Below, piece by piece: positions 6,839 through 13,201 of a DNA stretch of 64,000 nt (positions are counted from its first letter, which is position 1; each line of letters begins with the position of its first letter). The position numbers were made by a program, and so were the translations under genes. The notes under the pieces were generated by a model that saw nothing but the letters and a program-made list of their open reading frames with translations, had not been told where the DNA came from and did not search any database. The DNA comes from CBDDFQ01 sp965227035 (lineage in GTDB: Bacteria; Pseudomonadota; Gammaproteobacteria; Burkholderiales; Burkholderiaceae_C), in assembly GCA_965227035.1 (NCBI GenBank), contig OZ245724.1:1984001-2048000 (forward strand). The letters run 5' to 3'.

Positions 6839-8777
6839 CCTGGTGTACTTGGACTTCGAGACGTTCTGGAGTCAGGAGCATTCGCTCTCCAAGATGCTGC
6901 CGATCGAGTACGTCATGCACCCGGAGACGGAGATTCAGTTCTGCTCGATCAAGGTGAACGACGAACCCGTGACCTGCTCGTTCGGGGAATCCAATATCAA
7001 GCGGGCGCTCGACAAGATCGACTGGTCGAAGTCGCTGGCCGTCGCGCACAACATGTCCGGGTTCGACTCGATGCTGCTGGCTTGGCGCTTGAAGATCCGC
7101 CCCCGCATGTGGGGATGCACCTTGGCGATGGCACGACCCCGTCATGCGTTGACGACCGGGCTTGGCCTCGGCAAGCTGCTGACGCACTTCAACCTCGGGG
7201 TGAAGAACAACATCTGGCTCCAGCGCACCAAGGGCAAGAAGCTGCACGAGATGACCCGCGAGGAGATCCGGGGCATGACCGAGTATTGCAGCGAGGATAC
7301 GGGCGAAGGGGCCAAGCTGTTTCATAAGCTGCGGCCCGACATCAACAACCGCGAGATGTGGATCATCGACGCCAACATCCGCATGTTGATCGACCCGCAG
7401 TTCGTGATCGACCGCCCCTTGCTTGAAGCGGCGCTGGTGCGTGAGCAGGCCAAGAAGCGCAAGACCCTGCTGCGCCTGGCCGATGCACTGCAAGTGAACC
7501 CTGTGCTGGCAGACGACGACCGGTTCGAGCACGTCCGCGCCCTGCTCTCGTCGGCACCAAAGTTCTCCTCGTTCCTTGCATCGCGTGACATCGAGACGCC
7601 GATGAAGCCGTCGCCCAAGGACGAGAACAAAATGATTCCGGCGCTGGCAAAGTCCGACCCGGCATTCATGGAGTTGACCGAGAGCGACGACGAGCTGGTG
7701 TCGATGGCTGCGCTGGCCCGGCTCGACATCAAATCAACCCTGCTCGAAACGCGCATCGGCCACTTCCTGAACGCAGGTCGGTGGACGAACGAGCACCTGC
7801 CCATCCCGGCAAAGTATTACGGGGCGCACACCGGGCGCGACTCGGGCGACTGGTACAACGCATTGAACATGCCGCGCATCGGGTGGGGCAACGACAACAA
7901 GATCATCCCCAAGCTGACGAATGCGCTGCGCCTGTCGCCCCGCGCACCCAAGGGCAAAGTCTGCATCGTCGCTGACTTGTCAGGCATCGAGCTGCGCATC
8001 AATCACACGCTGTGGAAGGTGAAGTATTCGACAGAGATGTGGAAGAAGAACCCTGTTGCCGATCTGTACAAGAGCACGGCTGCGTTCTACTACAAGGTAG
8101 ATGAAGCGGAAGTGACCAAGCAGCAGCGGCAGTTCGGCAAGATCCAGCAGCTCGGCTGTGGATTCCAGGTCGGCGGCAAGAAGTTCAAGGTCGTGGCCCG
8201 CACGATGGGCGGACTGATTCTTACCGAGGAAGAAGCCGAAGCCGGTGTGTATAGCTGGCGAAACATGACGCCTGAAATCTCAGCAAAGGAGACGGGCGGT
8301 TGGGCTAGGTGTCAGACGGCCTTGACACACATCGCCAACGGGCAGGAGTATCAAGTTGATCCGTGGGGTTTGACCTACACCAGTCATCTTGGAATTCATT
8401 TAGCCTGTGACCGTGACCGGTTGATCTACTACCCCGAGCTTCGAGCAGTTCTTAACGAAGATAGCGGCTACGTTGAATGGAAGTACGGCAAGGGTCGAAA
8501 CACGAAGTACATTTACGGCGGCAAGACAGATGAAAACATTGTTCAGGCACTCGGGAGAACCATCCTTATGGACAACGAGCTGGAGTTTTTCCGCCTCACT
8601 GGACTGCGCCCGGCACTGCGGGTGTACGACGAACTCTGTTATGTCGTAGATGAAAACAAAGCTGACGAATTGCTTGCACTACTTCTCAAGATCATGCGCA
8701 CCCCGCCGAAATGGTGGCCGGAGCTGGTCGTGTGGAGTGAAGGAGACGCGGCACCAGCCTACGGGCTAGCCAAATAA
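6831..8777 (+). CDS. Phage family A DNA polymerase with 3'-5' exonuclease domain
   Basis: 648 residues from a TTG start inside the upstream gene. The N-terminal exonuclease domain has DFET (residues 8-11), an NMSGFDSMLLAW Exo II segment and YCSEDTGEG Exo III. The polymerase domain has motif A DLSGIELR (Asp382), a motif B helix in KQQRQFGKIQQLGCGFQVGG, and motif C VYDELCY (Asp600-Glu601). Motif C has Tyr where most family A enzymes have His. No 5' nuclease domain is present, as in T7-like polymerases. It replicates phage DNA in the cytoplasm. From about 8220 codon use becomes visibly more A/T-rich, continuing into the downstream intergenic region. Confidence 0.9.
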   Translation: MLDLVYLDFETFWSQEHSLSKMLPIEYVMHPETEIQFCSIKVNDEPVTCSFGESNIKRALDKIDWSKSLAVAHNMSGFDSMLLAWRLKIRPRMWGCTLAMARPRHALTTGLGLGKLLTHFNLGVKNNIWLQRTKGKKLHEMTREEIRGMTEYCSEDTGEGAKLFHKLRPDINNREMWIIDANIRMLIDPQFVIDRPLLEAALVREQAKKRKTLLRLADALQVNPVLADDDRFEHVRALLSSAPKFSSFLASRDIETPMKPSPKDENKMIPALAKSDPAFMELTESDDELVSMAALARLDIKSTLLETRIGHFLNAGRWTNEHLPIPAKYYGAHTGRDSGDWYNALNMPRIGWGNDNKIIPKLTNALRLSPRAPKGKVCIVADLSGIELRINHTLWKVKYSTEMWKKNPVADLYKSTAAFYYKVDEAEVTKQQRQFGKIQQLGCGFQVGGKKFKVVARTMGGLILTEEEAEAGVYSWRNMTPEISAKETGGWARCQTALTHIANGQEYQVDPWGLTYTSHLGIHLACDRDRLIYYPELRAVLNEDSGYVEWKYGKGRNTKYIYGGKTDENIVQALGRTILMDNELEFFRLTGLRPALRVYDELCYVVDENKADELLALLLKIMRTPPKWWPELVVWSEGDAAPAYGLAK

Positions 8778-8793
8778 CAATGAAGTTATTAAC

Positions 8794-8813
8794 TGCTTTA
8801 CAAGTGTAAAGCA
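8794..8813. promoter_or_regulatory. Perfect 20-bp operator-like palindrome
   Basis: TGCTTTACA, AG, TGTAAAGCA: two 9-base arms around a 2-base centre. It lies in the only sizeable A/T-rich gap of the phage block and overlaps the -35 element of the putative promoter that follows. This is the classic layout for a repressor site. Confidence 0.6.
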
Positions 8814-8838
8814 CATGATAAGATAACAAACTTACAAT
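8797..8838 (+). promoter_or_regulatory. Putative sigma70 promoter(s) of the downstream phage genes
   Basis: TTTACA (8797-8802), 16-base spacer, TAAGAT (8819-8824). A second possible -10, TACAAT, lies at 8833-8838. The next gene starts at 8880 behind AAGGAG. The palindrome at 8794-8813 covers the -35 element. Confidence 0.5.
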
Positions 8839-8879
8839 AAACTCCGCGCACATCACATCACATATAAGGAGAAACCTAA

Positions 8880-9515
8880 ATGAATCCAGCCGAGAAAGAG
8901 GCGCTGGCGTTAGCAGTCAATACGCTCATAGAAGACGGCGATGCCGAGTCCATGTACCAAGCAATGCGCGGAGTATTAGCAATTGCGCGTCGGGGAATTC
9001 CTGTCAACCTAACTGGTCGTCCAGCCGTTCTCAATCCGCTTATCGCACTAGCGCAATCGGACGAAGAAGCCTTCGACCGAGTGATCGACCTATGCAACCG
9101 CAAGCGTAAAGAGCGCGGGCTAACCTCCTTCGCTGTAGACAACCTCAAGAGGAGCTACATGCGGGAGTACATGGCCGAACGCCGGAGCCGGGCACGCAGA
9201 ATGAGCAAGCTCTGGAATAACTTGCTGCCGACCGCCGATCAAATCAAAGGCAACGCCCGCCTAGACTTTGAACAGCAGGAATCAGCTAAGTGGTACGACG
9301 AGAAGACCCGGCGCGAAGAAGAACTCAGGGAACAATTGGGTCGTCGTTTAAAGAGGGACGAACTTCAATCTATAGCTCAACAGCTATGGACGGATGTAGA
9401 CGAAGACTTAGATAACTTTGAGAAGTTTGTAGATGCAGAACTTGCAGCGCCGATCACCCGTCGCCGCAGCCCGCATGCTTTTAAATTTCAATTCGCCAAC
9501 AGGAAAACAGCGTGA
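8880..9515 (+). CDS. Hypothetical phage protein, charged helical
   Basis: 211 residues with a good ribosome site (AAGGAG). The N-terminal half is mixed. The C-terminal half is highly charged and helical (KTRREEELREQLGRRLKRDE) and ends in a basic tail. This would suit a DNA- or replisome-associated scaffold, but no domain is recognised. It is the first gene after the phage operator/promoter and shares the A/T-richer codon use of that stretch. It overlaps the GTG of the next gene by 4 bases. Confidence 0.6.
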   Translation: MNPAEKEALALAVNTLIEDGDAESMYQAMRGVLAIARRGIPVNLTGRPAVLNPLIALAQSDEEAFDRVIDLCNRKRKERGLTSFAVDNLKRSYMREYMAERRSRARRMSKLWNNLLPTADQIKGNARLDFEQQESAKWYDEKTRREEELREQLGRRLKRDELQSIAQQLWTDVDEDLDNFEKFVDAELAAPITRRRSPHAFKFQFANRKTA

Positions 9516-9865
9516 TCCCTTACAAGATGCACATTCACCGCGAGGATGGAAGCAGCGAAGTGGTTGAAGTCGACCCTTCGCTCAACGGCACGAACCCTAC
9601 CCTGTCCCTTGCCGATCTCAAGCAGGTCGGCGGCGACTACTACAAGAAGATGGGCCTGCAACCGTGGGCCGTGCTTGAAGATTGGCTCACCCAGGATCAG
9701 TTCGAGGGATACCTGCTTGGTTCGGCCATCGCGTACCTTGCCCGCTATAACAAGGGAACGGGCGATCGAAGCGGTATCACCGACGTGGGTAAGGCGGAGC
9801 ACTACCTCCAGAAGTTGCAAGAGATCCACGGCAAGCGTGGCAAAAATCCGTCTGGAGCTGTGTAA
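9512..9865 (+). CDS. DUF3310-type phage protein
   Basis: 117 residues from GTG 9512 (GTGA overlap). The segment from about residue 43, WAVLEDWLTQDQFEGYLLGS followed by AIAYLARYNKG and KAEHYLQKL, matches the helical DUF3310 pattern found in many phage replication modules. Biochemical role unknown. Neighbours are replication and nuclease genes. Confidence 0.75.
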   Translation: MIPYKMHIHREDGSSEVVEVDPSLNGTNPTLSLADLKQVGGDYYKKMGLQPWAVLEDWLTQDQFEGYLLGSAIAYLARYNKGTGDRSGITDVGKAEHYLQKLQEIHGKRGKNPSGAV

Positions 9866-9866
9866 A

Positions 9867-10562
9867 GTGGTTAATGTAACAAGCAAACCTGTTAAACGTG
9901 GCGTCGTCGTGCCGTGGTCTTACTCAGCGTTGACCGCGTTCGAGACTTGCCCGTGGCGCTACTACCTGACCCGCATCAGCAAAGCGGTGTCCGAGCAGCA
10001 GACACCTGCCACCATCGAAGGCAACAAGCTGCACAAGGCGTTCGAGTACGCCGTCGGCGGCAAGACCGCCCTCCCCCCTGAATACACGCAGCATGTCCCG
10101 CTCGTGAGCAAGCTCCGCGCTGCACCGGGCCAGCGCCACACCGAACTTAAAATTGCCTTAACTTCTGGCCTCAAGCCGACGGGGTATTGGGACGATAACG
10201 TATGGGTGCGTTGCGTAATTGACCTGGCGATCGTTCGCCAAAAGACAGGAACCCTGCTGGACTACAAGACCGGCAAGCGCAAGCTCGACTCCGATCAGCT
10301 AAAGCTGTTTGCTGTCGCAGGATTCGCCAACTGGCCGTACCTGCAAAAGATAACAACCGGATATCTCTGGTTGAAAGAAAACAAACTAGATCCCGAAGTC
10401 TTCACGCCCGACGATGTGCCGGCGATTGCGAGGACTTTCGCGGAGCGCGTGTTCATGATGGAACAGGCGCAAAAGAACGATGAGTGGCCGAAACATAAGA
10501 GCGGCCTGTGTCGTGAGTGGTGCCCGGTTGGACGTGGCAACTGTGAGCACTGTGGGGCGTAA
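9867..10562 (+). CDS. Cas4-like PD-(D/E)XK nuclease with Cys cluster
   Basis: 231 residues from GTG 9867, directly after the DUF3310 stop. It shows the order of RecB/Cas4-type nucleases: SYSALTAFETCPWRYYLTRI (first Cys), EGNKLHKAFEYAV (motif I His), a TELKIAL segment, VRCVIDLAIV (catalytic Asp), LLDYKTGKR (D-x-K), and QLKLFA (motif QxxxY region, here Q-x-x-x-F). The C-terminus has CREWCPVGRGNCEHC. One early and several late Cys suggest an iron-sulfur cluster as in Cas4 and AddB. Probably a phage 5'- or end-processing exonuclease for recombination or replication. No cas1/cas2 or CRISPR array is near, so it is not part of a CRISPR system here. Confidence 0.8.
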   Translation: MVNVTSKPVKRGVVVPWSYSALTAFETCPWRYYLTRISKAVSEQQTPATIEGNKLHKAFEYAVGGKTALPPEYTQHVPLVSKLRAAPGQRHTELKIALTSGLKPTGYWDDNVWVRCVIDLAIVRQKTGTLLDYKTGKRKLDSDQLKLFAVAGFANWPYLQKITTGYLWLKENKLDPEVFTPDDVPAIARTFAERVFMMEQAQKNDEWPKHKSGLCREWCPVGRGNCEHCGA

Positions 10563-10585
10563 TCAATAACAGGGTACAAATAGAA

Positions 10586-10798
10586 ATGCCATCGCGCTTT
10601 ATGCACATGACAGCCAAAGAGATGTTGAAGTCCTTGGCAGTAGAACCAGATCTGACGAATCTGGAGGAGATCCTGATCGACCGGCTTACCGCCCACGTTG
10701 AGGAACTTGATGCCATGCACGAGAAGAATGCTGAACTGGAGCGACAGGTCGACGACCTACAGCTCTTGCTTCAAAAGAAGGAGGACGGGCAAGGATGA
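10586..10798 (+). CDS. Small coiled-coil phage protein
   Basis: 70 residues. From about residue 30 it has heptad-like Leu/charged repeats (DELDAM..., ELERQVDDLQLLLQKKEDG), so it is probably a short coiled coil. The stop overlaps the ATG of the VRR-NUC gene by 4 bases, so the two may be coupled. Family not recognised. Confidence 0.55.
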   Translation: MPSRFMHMTAKEMLKSLAVEPDLTNLEEILIDRLTAHVEELDAMHEKNAELERQVDDLQLLLQKKEDGQG

Positions 10799-11115
10799 CG
10801 CCCGAAGGTAAGGTCAAGAAAGCGGCGCGTGAAATGTTTGCACGACGCGGTCTACAAAGAATAGGAGCCGACCCGGTCGAGGGAGTCGTGCGCGGTAGCT
10901 ACTTCATGACGCAGAACATGGGTCTTGGAGTCAGCGGCCTGCCCGACTTCATAGGGTCACTCGATGGCAAACCGTTCGGAGCCGAAGCAAAGGCACCCAA
11001 CGGCAAGGCCACAACGATCCAGCTTGAGCGGCACGACGAGATGCGTGCAACCGGCTGGCTCATTTTTCTATTCGACGATGTAAAGGTGTTAGAACAGGAG
11101 ATGTTCGGTGGATGA
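10795..11115 (+). CDS. VRR-NUC domain nuclease
   Basis: 106 residues, the size of stand-alone phage VRR-NUC proteins. It carries GVSGLPDFIGSLDGKPFGAE followed by AKAPNGKATTIQ, the catalytic D...ExK and Q arrangement. Members act on branched or Holliday-type DNA. The early VEGVVRGSYF segment fits the family N-terminus. Together with the Cas4-like nuclease it forms the nuclease half of the replication module. The 3' end overlaps the next gene. Confidence 0.85.
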   Translation: MTPEGKVKKAAREMFARRGLQRIGADPVEGVVRGSYFMTQNMGLGVSGLPDFIGSLDGKPFGAEAKAPNGKATTIQLERHDEMRATGWLIFLFDDVKVLEQEMFGG

Positions 11116-11320
11116 GAAACAGTTCGAGATGGCCGCTGAGTTAGAGCAGCGGCACCGCGACGCGGCGTTGGCGACCCATATGCGCCAAGTCAAACCGCCC
11201 GTCGATTTCAACGGCACGGACTGCGTCGATTGCGACGAACCGATCCTCGCTCCCCGCCTGGCCCTTGGCCGGTGGACATGCGTCGAGTGCCAGACCCGCA
11301 AGGAGAAACGCAATGGCTGA
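11108..11320 (+). CDS. TraR/DksA-type C4 zinc-finger protein
   Basis: 70 residues from GTG 11108. A charged helix (AAELEQRHRDAAL) precedes DCVDCDEPILAPRLAL and RWTCVECQTRKEK, the CxxC...CxxC finger of TraR/DksA-like proteins. Phage and plasmid TraR proteins bind RNA polymerase in the secondary channel and alter host promoter use without ppGpp. The short length matches TraR rather than DksA. Confidence 0.8.
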   Translation: MDEKQFEMAAELEQRHRDAALATHMRQVKPPVDFNGTDCVDCDEPILAPRLALGRWTCVECQTRKEKRNG

Positions 11321-11531
11321 ACCCGAAGTCACTCAGGTCGTACCCGACGAAGTCGCCGAAGCGCACGCCCGCATCTTGTCGGCAGCGGAGAAGACATTCA
11401 ACGAAGCGGACGCGAAGCACCGCAAGCGAATGCTTAACCACCTCGGCGTCGCCCGCGCCAACTCGATGTCGTCGGTCGGCGGGTTGCGCAACCTGTTCCC
11501 CAACCTTGGCCGGCTCCGCGTGAAGGAATAA
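11313..11531 (+). CDS. Small hypothetical phage protein
   Basis: 72 residues. ATG 11313 is chosen because it overlaps the upstream stop and AAGGAG lies 8 bases before it. It contains AHARILSAAEKTFNEADAKH and ends SVGGLRNLFPNLGRLRVKE. Helical, no motif recognised. Confidence 0.5.
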   Translation: MAEPEVTQVVPDEVAEAHARILSAAEKTFNEADAKHRKRMLNHLGVARANSMSSVGGLRNLFPNLGRLRVKE

Positions 11532-11533
11532 GC

Positions 11534-11767
11534 ATGGACGATCTCAAGCTCCGCCTACTCACTGACATCAGCCAAGAGCTGCTGCACCTGTCGCCCGACT
11601 CCGCCAAGCGGATGTTCGCGCTCGGCACCCTGCCGATCCCGGCGTTCCGCATCGGCAACCAGAAGCGCGGCCCGCTCTACGTCCACATGGACGACTTGGA
11701 AAAGCACATCAACCAGATCCGCAAGCGTGCCTTGCAGCAAACACAACAGATGGAAAACGCGAAATGA
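11534..11767 (+). CDS. PrtN/excisionase-like DNA-binding protein
   Basis: 77 residues with the winged-helix-like pattern LSPDSAKRMFALGTLPIPAF followed by RGPLYVHMDDLEKHINQIRK. This resembles pyocin-activator PrtN family and excisionase-type proteins, which read a sequence through a helix then a Leu-x-(V/I) wing. It could control late phage genes or excision. The position near the prophage right end fits either role. Overlaps the next gene by 4 bases. Confidence 0.6.
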   Translation: MDDLKLRLLTDISQELLHLSPDSAKRMFALGTLPIPAFRIGNQKRGPLYVHMDDLEKHINQIRKRALQQTQQMENAK

Positions 11768-12312
11768 ACGCAGCCCTGATGATCGACATTGAAACCCTGA
11801 GCCTGCGGCCTGATGCCTACGTCACGCAGATCGGGTTCTGCATCTCCGACCTCGACACCAAGGCGGTGTACATCGAGCCGGTGAATCTCTGGATCTCCGA
11901 CGAAGGCCAGGAGCAGCGGCACAAGGACATCGACACCATCCGGTTCTGGATGAGGCAAGAGGACAAGGTCAGAGCGGCGGTGTTCGTGCCCCCCGCCGAT
12001 CAGATCGTCACCGCGAAGTTTGCGTTCGAGACGTTCGCTTCTTTGTTCGAGACATACGCCCCGACGGTTTGGGCCAGTCCGGTCGGGTTCGATCTGCCCA
12101 TCCTGACTAGCCTGTGGGGTGGTGCGAAGCCTTGGCACTACGGCTCGGAGCGCGACCTAAAGACACTGTCCGCGTACCTCGATCCCTTGAAGCTGCTGCG
12201 CCCGCCGGCCAACGAAATGCTGCACAACGCTTCGGCAGATGCAGCGTGGCAGATGGAGTACCTGCTCAACCTGCACGCTAGATACACAGGCAAGGCGGTG
12301 GCCATCGCATAA
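11764..12312 (+). CDS. DEDD-family 3'-5' exonuclease (phage type)
   Basis: 182 residues. Motifs in order: MIDIETL (residues 6-12, D-x-E), the SPVGFDLPILTSL Exo II-like Asp, RDLKTL, and HNASADAAWQMEYL (H...D). This is the RNase T/Rv2179c-like exonuclease group common in phages. Substrate could be RNA or single-stranded DNA. Last recognisable phage gene before the chromosomal gloB. Confidence 0.75.
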   Translation: MNAALMIDIETLSLRPDAYVTQIGFCISDLDTKAVYIEPVNLWISDEGQEQRHKDIDTIRFWMRQEDKVRAAVFVPPADQIVTAKFAFETFASLFETYAPTVWASPVGFDLPILTSLWGGAKPWHYGSERDLKTLSAYLDPLKLLRPPANEMLHNASADAAWQMEYLLNLHARYTGKAVAIA

Positions 12313-12328
12313 TCAAAGCAGTGGCGGT

Positions 12329-12346
12329 GTGACATGGGGGTGACAG
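12329..12346 (-). promoter_or_regulatory. Weak Pho-box-like element at prophage/chromosome junction
   Basis: Read on the minus strand: CTGTCAC, spacer CCCC, ATGTCAC, an 11-bp repeat like the PhoB sites elsewhere in this window. It points into the prophage end, where no minus-strand gene exists. A chance match is quite possible. Confidence 0.3.
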
Positions 12347-12387
12347 CCCTTCGCAAAGCCAATGCCCATGCGGGTCGCCACCAAATC

Positions 12388-12393
12388 TATAAT
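12388..12393 (+). promoter_or_regulatory. Perfect -10 hexamer of gloB
   Basis: TATAAT ends 10 bases before the gloB ATG. No TTGACA-like -35 is seen 16-18 bases upstream. Transcripts from it would have almost no leader. The missing -35 could mean that prophage integration replaced the original upstream sequence. Confidence 0.45.
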
Positions 12394-12403
12394 TTGTTCA
12401 CTC

Positions 12404-13201
12404 ATGAAGTTAATACCGCTGCCCGCCTTCTCCGACAACTACATTTGGATGTTGCACGACGGGCATCGGGCGGTGGTCGTCGACCCCGGCGATGCTCAGC
12501 CCGTTTTCGACGCAATCCGATCTCTCGGCGTCGAGCTTGACGCGATTCTAGTCACGCACCACCACGCCGATCACACCGGCGGTGTCGATGCACTCAGAAA
12601 TGCGACCGGCGCCTCGGTCTACGGTCCGGCTTACGAAAAAATTCCCGAGCCTCTCACGCGACTGACACAGGGCGAAAGCGTCACCGTTCTCGGCCTTACC
12701 TTCAGCGTGATGGAAGTACCGGGCCACACTTCGGGCCACATCGCGTTCTATTCGGACGGCGTGCAGCTCGATGGACCAGATAGAACTTCGCGAGATCTGC
12801 CGGTGCTGTTTTGCGGCGACACACTTTTCTCCGGCGGCTGCGGACGTCTTTTCGAAGGAACACCGGCGCAAATGCTGGCCTCTCTCGATTCGCTCGCGGC
12901 CCTTCCCGCCTCGACGCTGGTTTGCTGCACCCACGAGTACACCTTGTCGAATCTCAAATTTGCGAGGGCGGTCGATCCGTCCAACGCAGCCCTCTTGAGT
13001 TACTCTGCGCGGTGCGTTGAAAAACGCGAGCACGGAGAGCCGACCTTGCCATCGACCATCGCCATCGAACGGGACATCAATCCGTTCCTGCGGTCTCGTA
13101 GCCCGTCGGTAGAAAACTCTGTCCATCAATTCGATCCAGCGGCGCGCGACGAAGTCGGCGTGTTCGCGGCACTCAGGCAATGGAAGAACGAATTCAAATG
13201 A
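12404..13201 (+). CDS. gloB: Hydroxyacylglutathione hydrolase (glyoxalase II)
   Basis: 265 residues. Metallo-beta-lactamase fold with THHHADHTGG metal motif (about residue 51-60), VPGHTSGHIAF, LFCGDTLFSGGCGRLFEGTP and CTHEYTLSNLKFA. These are the family signatures, including the glutathione-binding C-terminal part (SRSP end). It hydrolyses S-lactoylglutathione to lactate and glutathione in methylglyoxal detoxification, in the cytoplasm. The ATG at 12404 gives the standard N-terminus MKLIPLPAFSDNYIW. Its stop overlaps the mltD start by 4 bases. Confidence 0.95.
   Translation: MKLIPLPAFSDNYIWMLHDGHRAVVVDPGDAQPVFDAIRSLGVELDAILVTHHHADHTGGVDALRNATGASVYGPAYEKIPEPLTRLTQGESVTVLGLTFSVMEVPGHTSGHIAFYSDGVQLDGPDRTSRDLPVLFCGDTLFSGGCGRLFEGTPAQMLASLDSLAALPASTLVCCTHEYTLSNLKFARAVDPSNAALLSYSARCVEKREHGEPTLPSTIAIERDINPFLRSRSPSVENSVHQFDPAARDEVGVFAALRQWKNEFK

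Larger units (their letters stand above)
1..12312 (+). mobile_element. Prophage segment, early/replication side (left end outside window)
   Basis: About 28 genes run on one strand, mostly short, with repeated 4-base ATGA overlaps. They include a phage-type family A DNA polymerase, VRR-NUC nuclease, DUF3310 protein, TraR-like zinc finger and PrtN/excisionase-like protein. The next gene on the right is the housekeeping gene gloB, so the right boundary lies between about 12313 and 12387. No integrase, capsid, tail, lysis or helicase gene is visible, so most of the element lies to the left. No tRNA or att duplication could be seen at the right edge, because the other end is missing. Confidence 0.8.

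Noticed and set aside
9867..10562. Cas4-like nuclease as sign of a CRISPR-Cas locus
   Set aside because: No repeats, cas1 or cas2 nearby; the setting is a phage replication module.
12313..12403. Attachment site or tRNA at the prophage right end
   Set aside because: No tRNA fold is present, and the other prophage end needed to show a duplicated core is outside the window.
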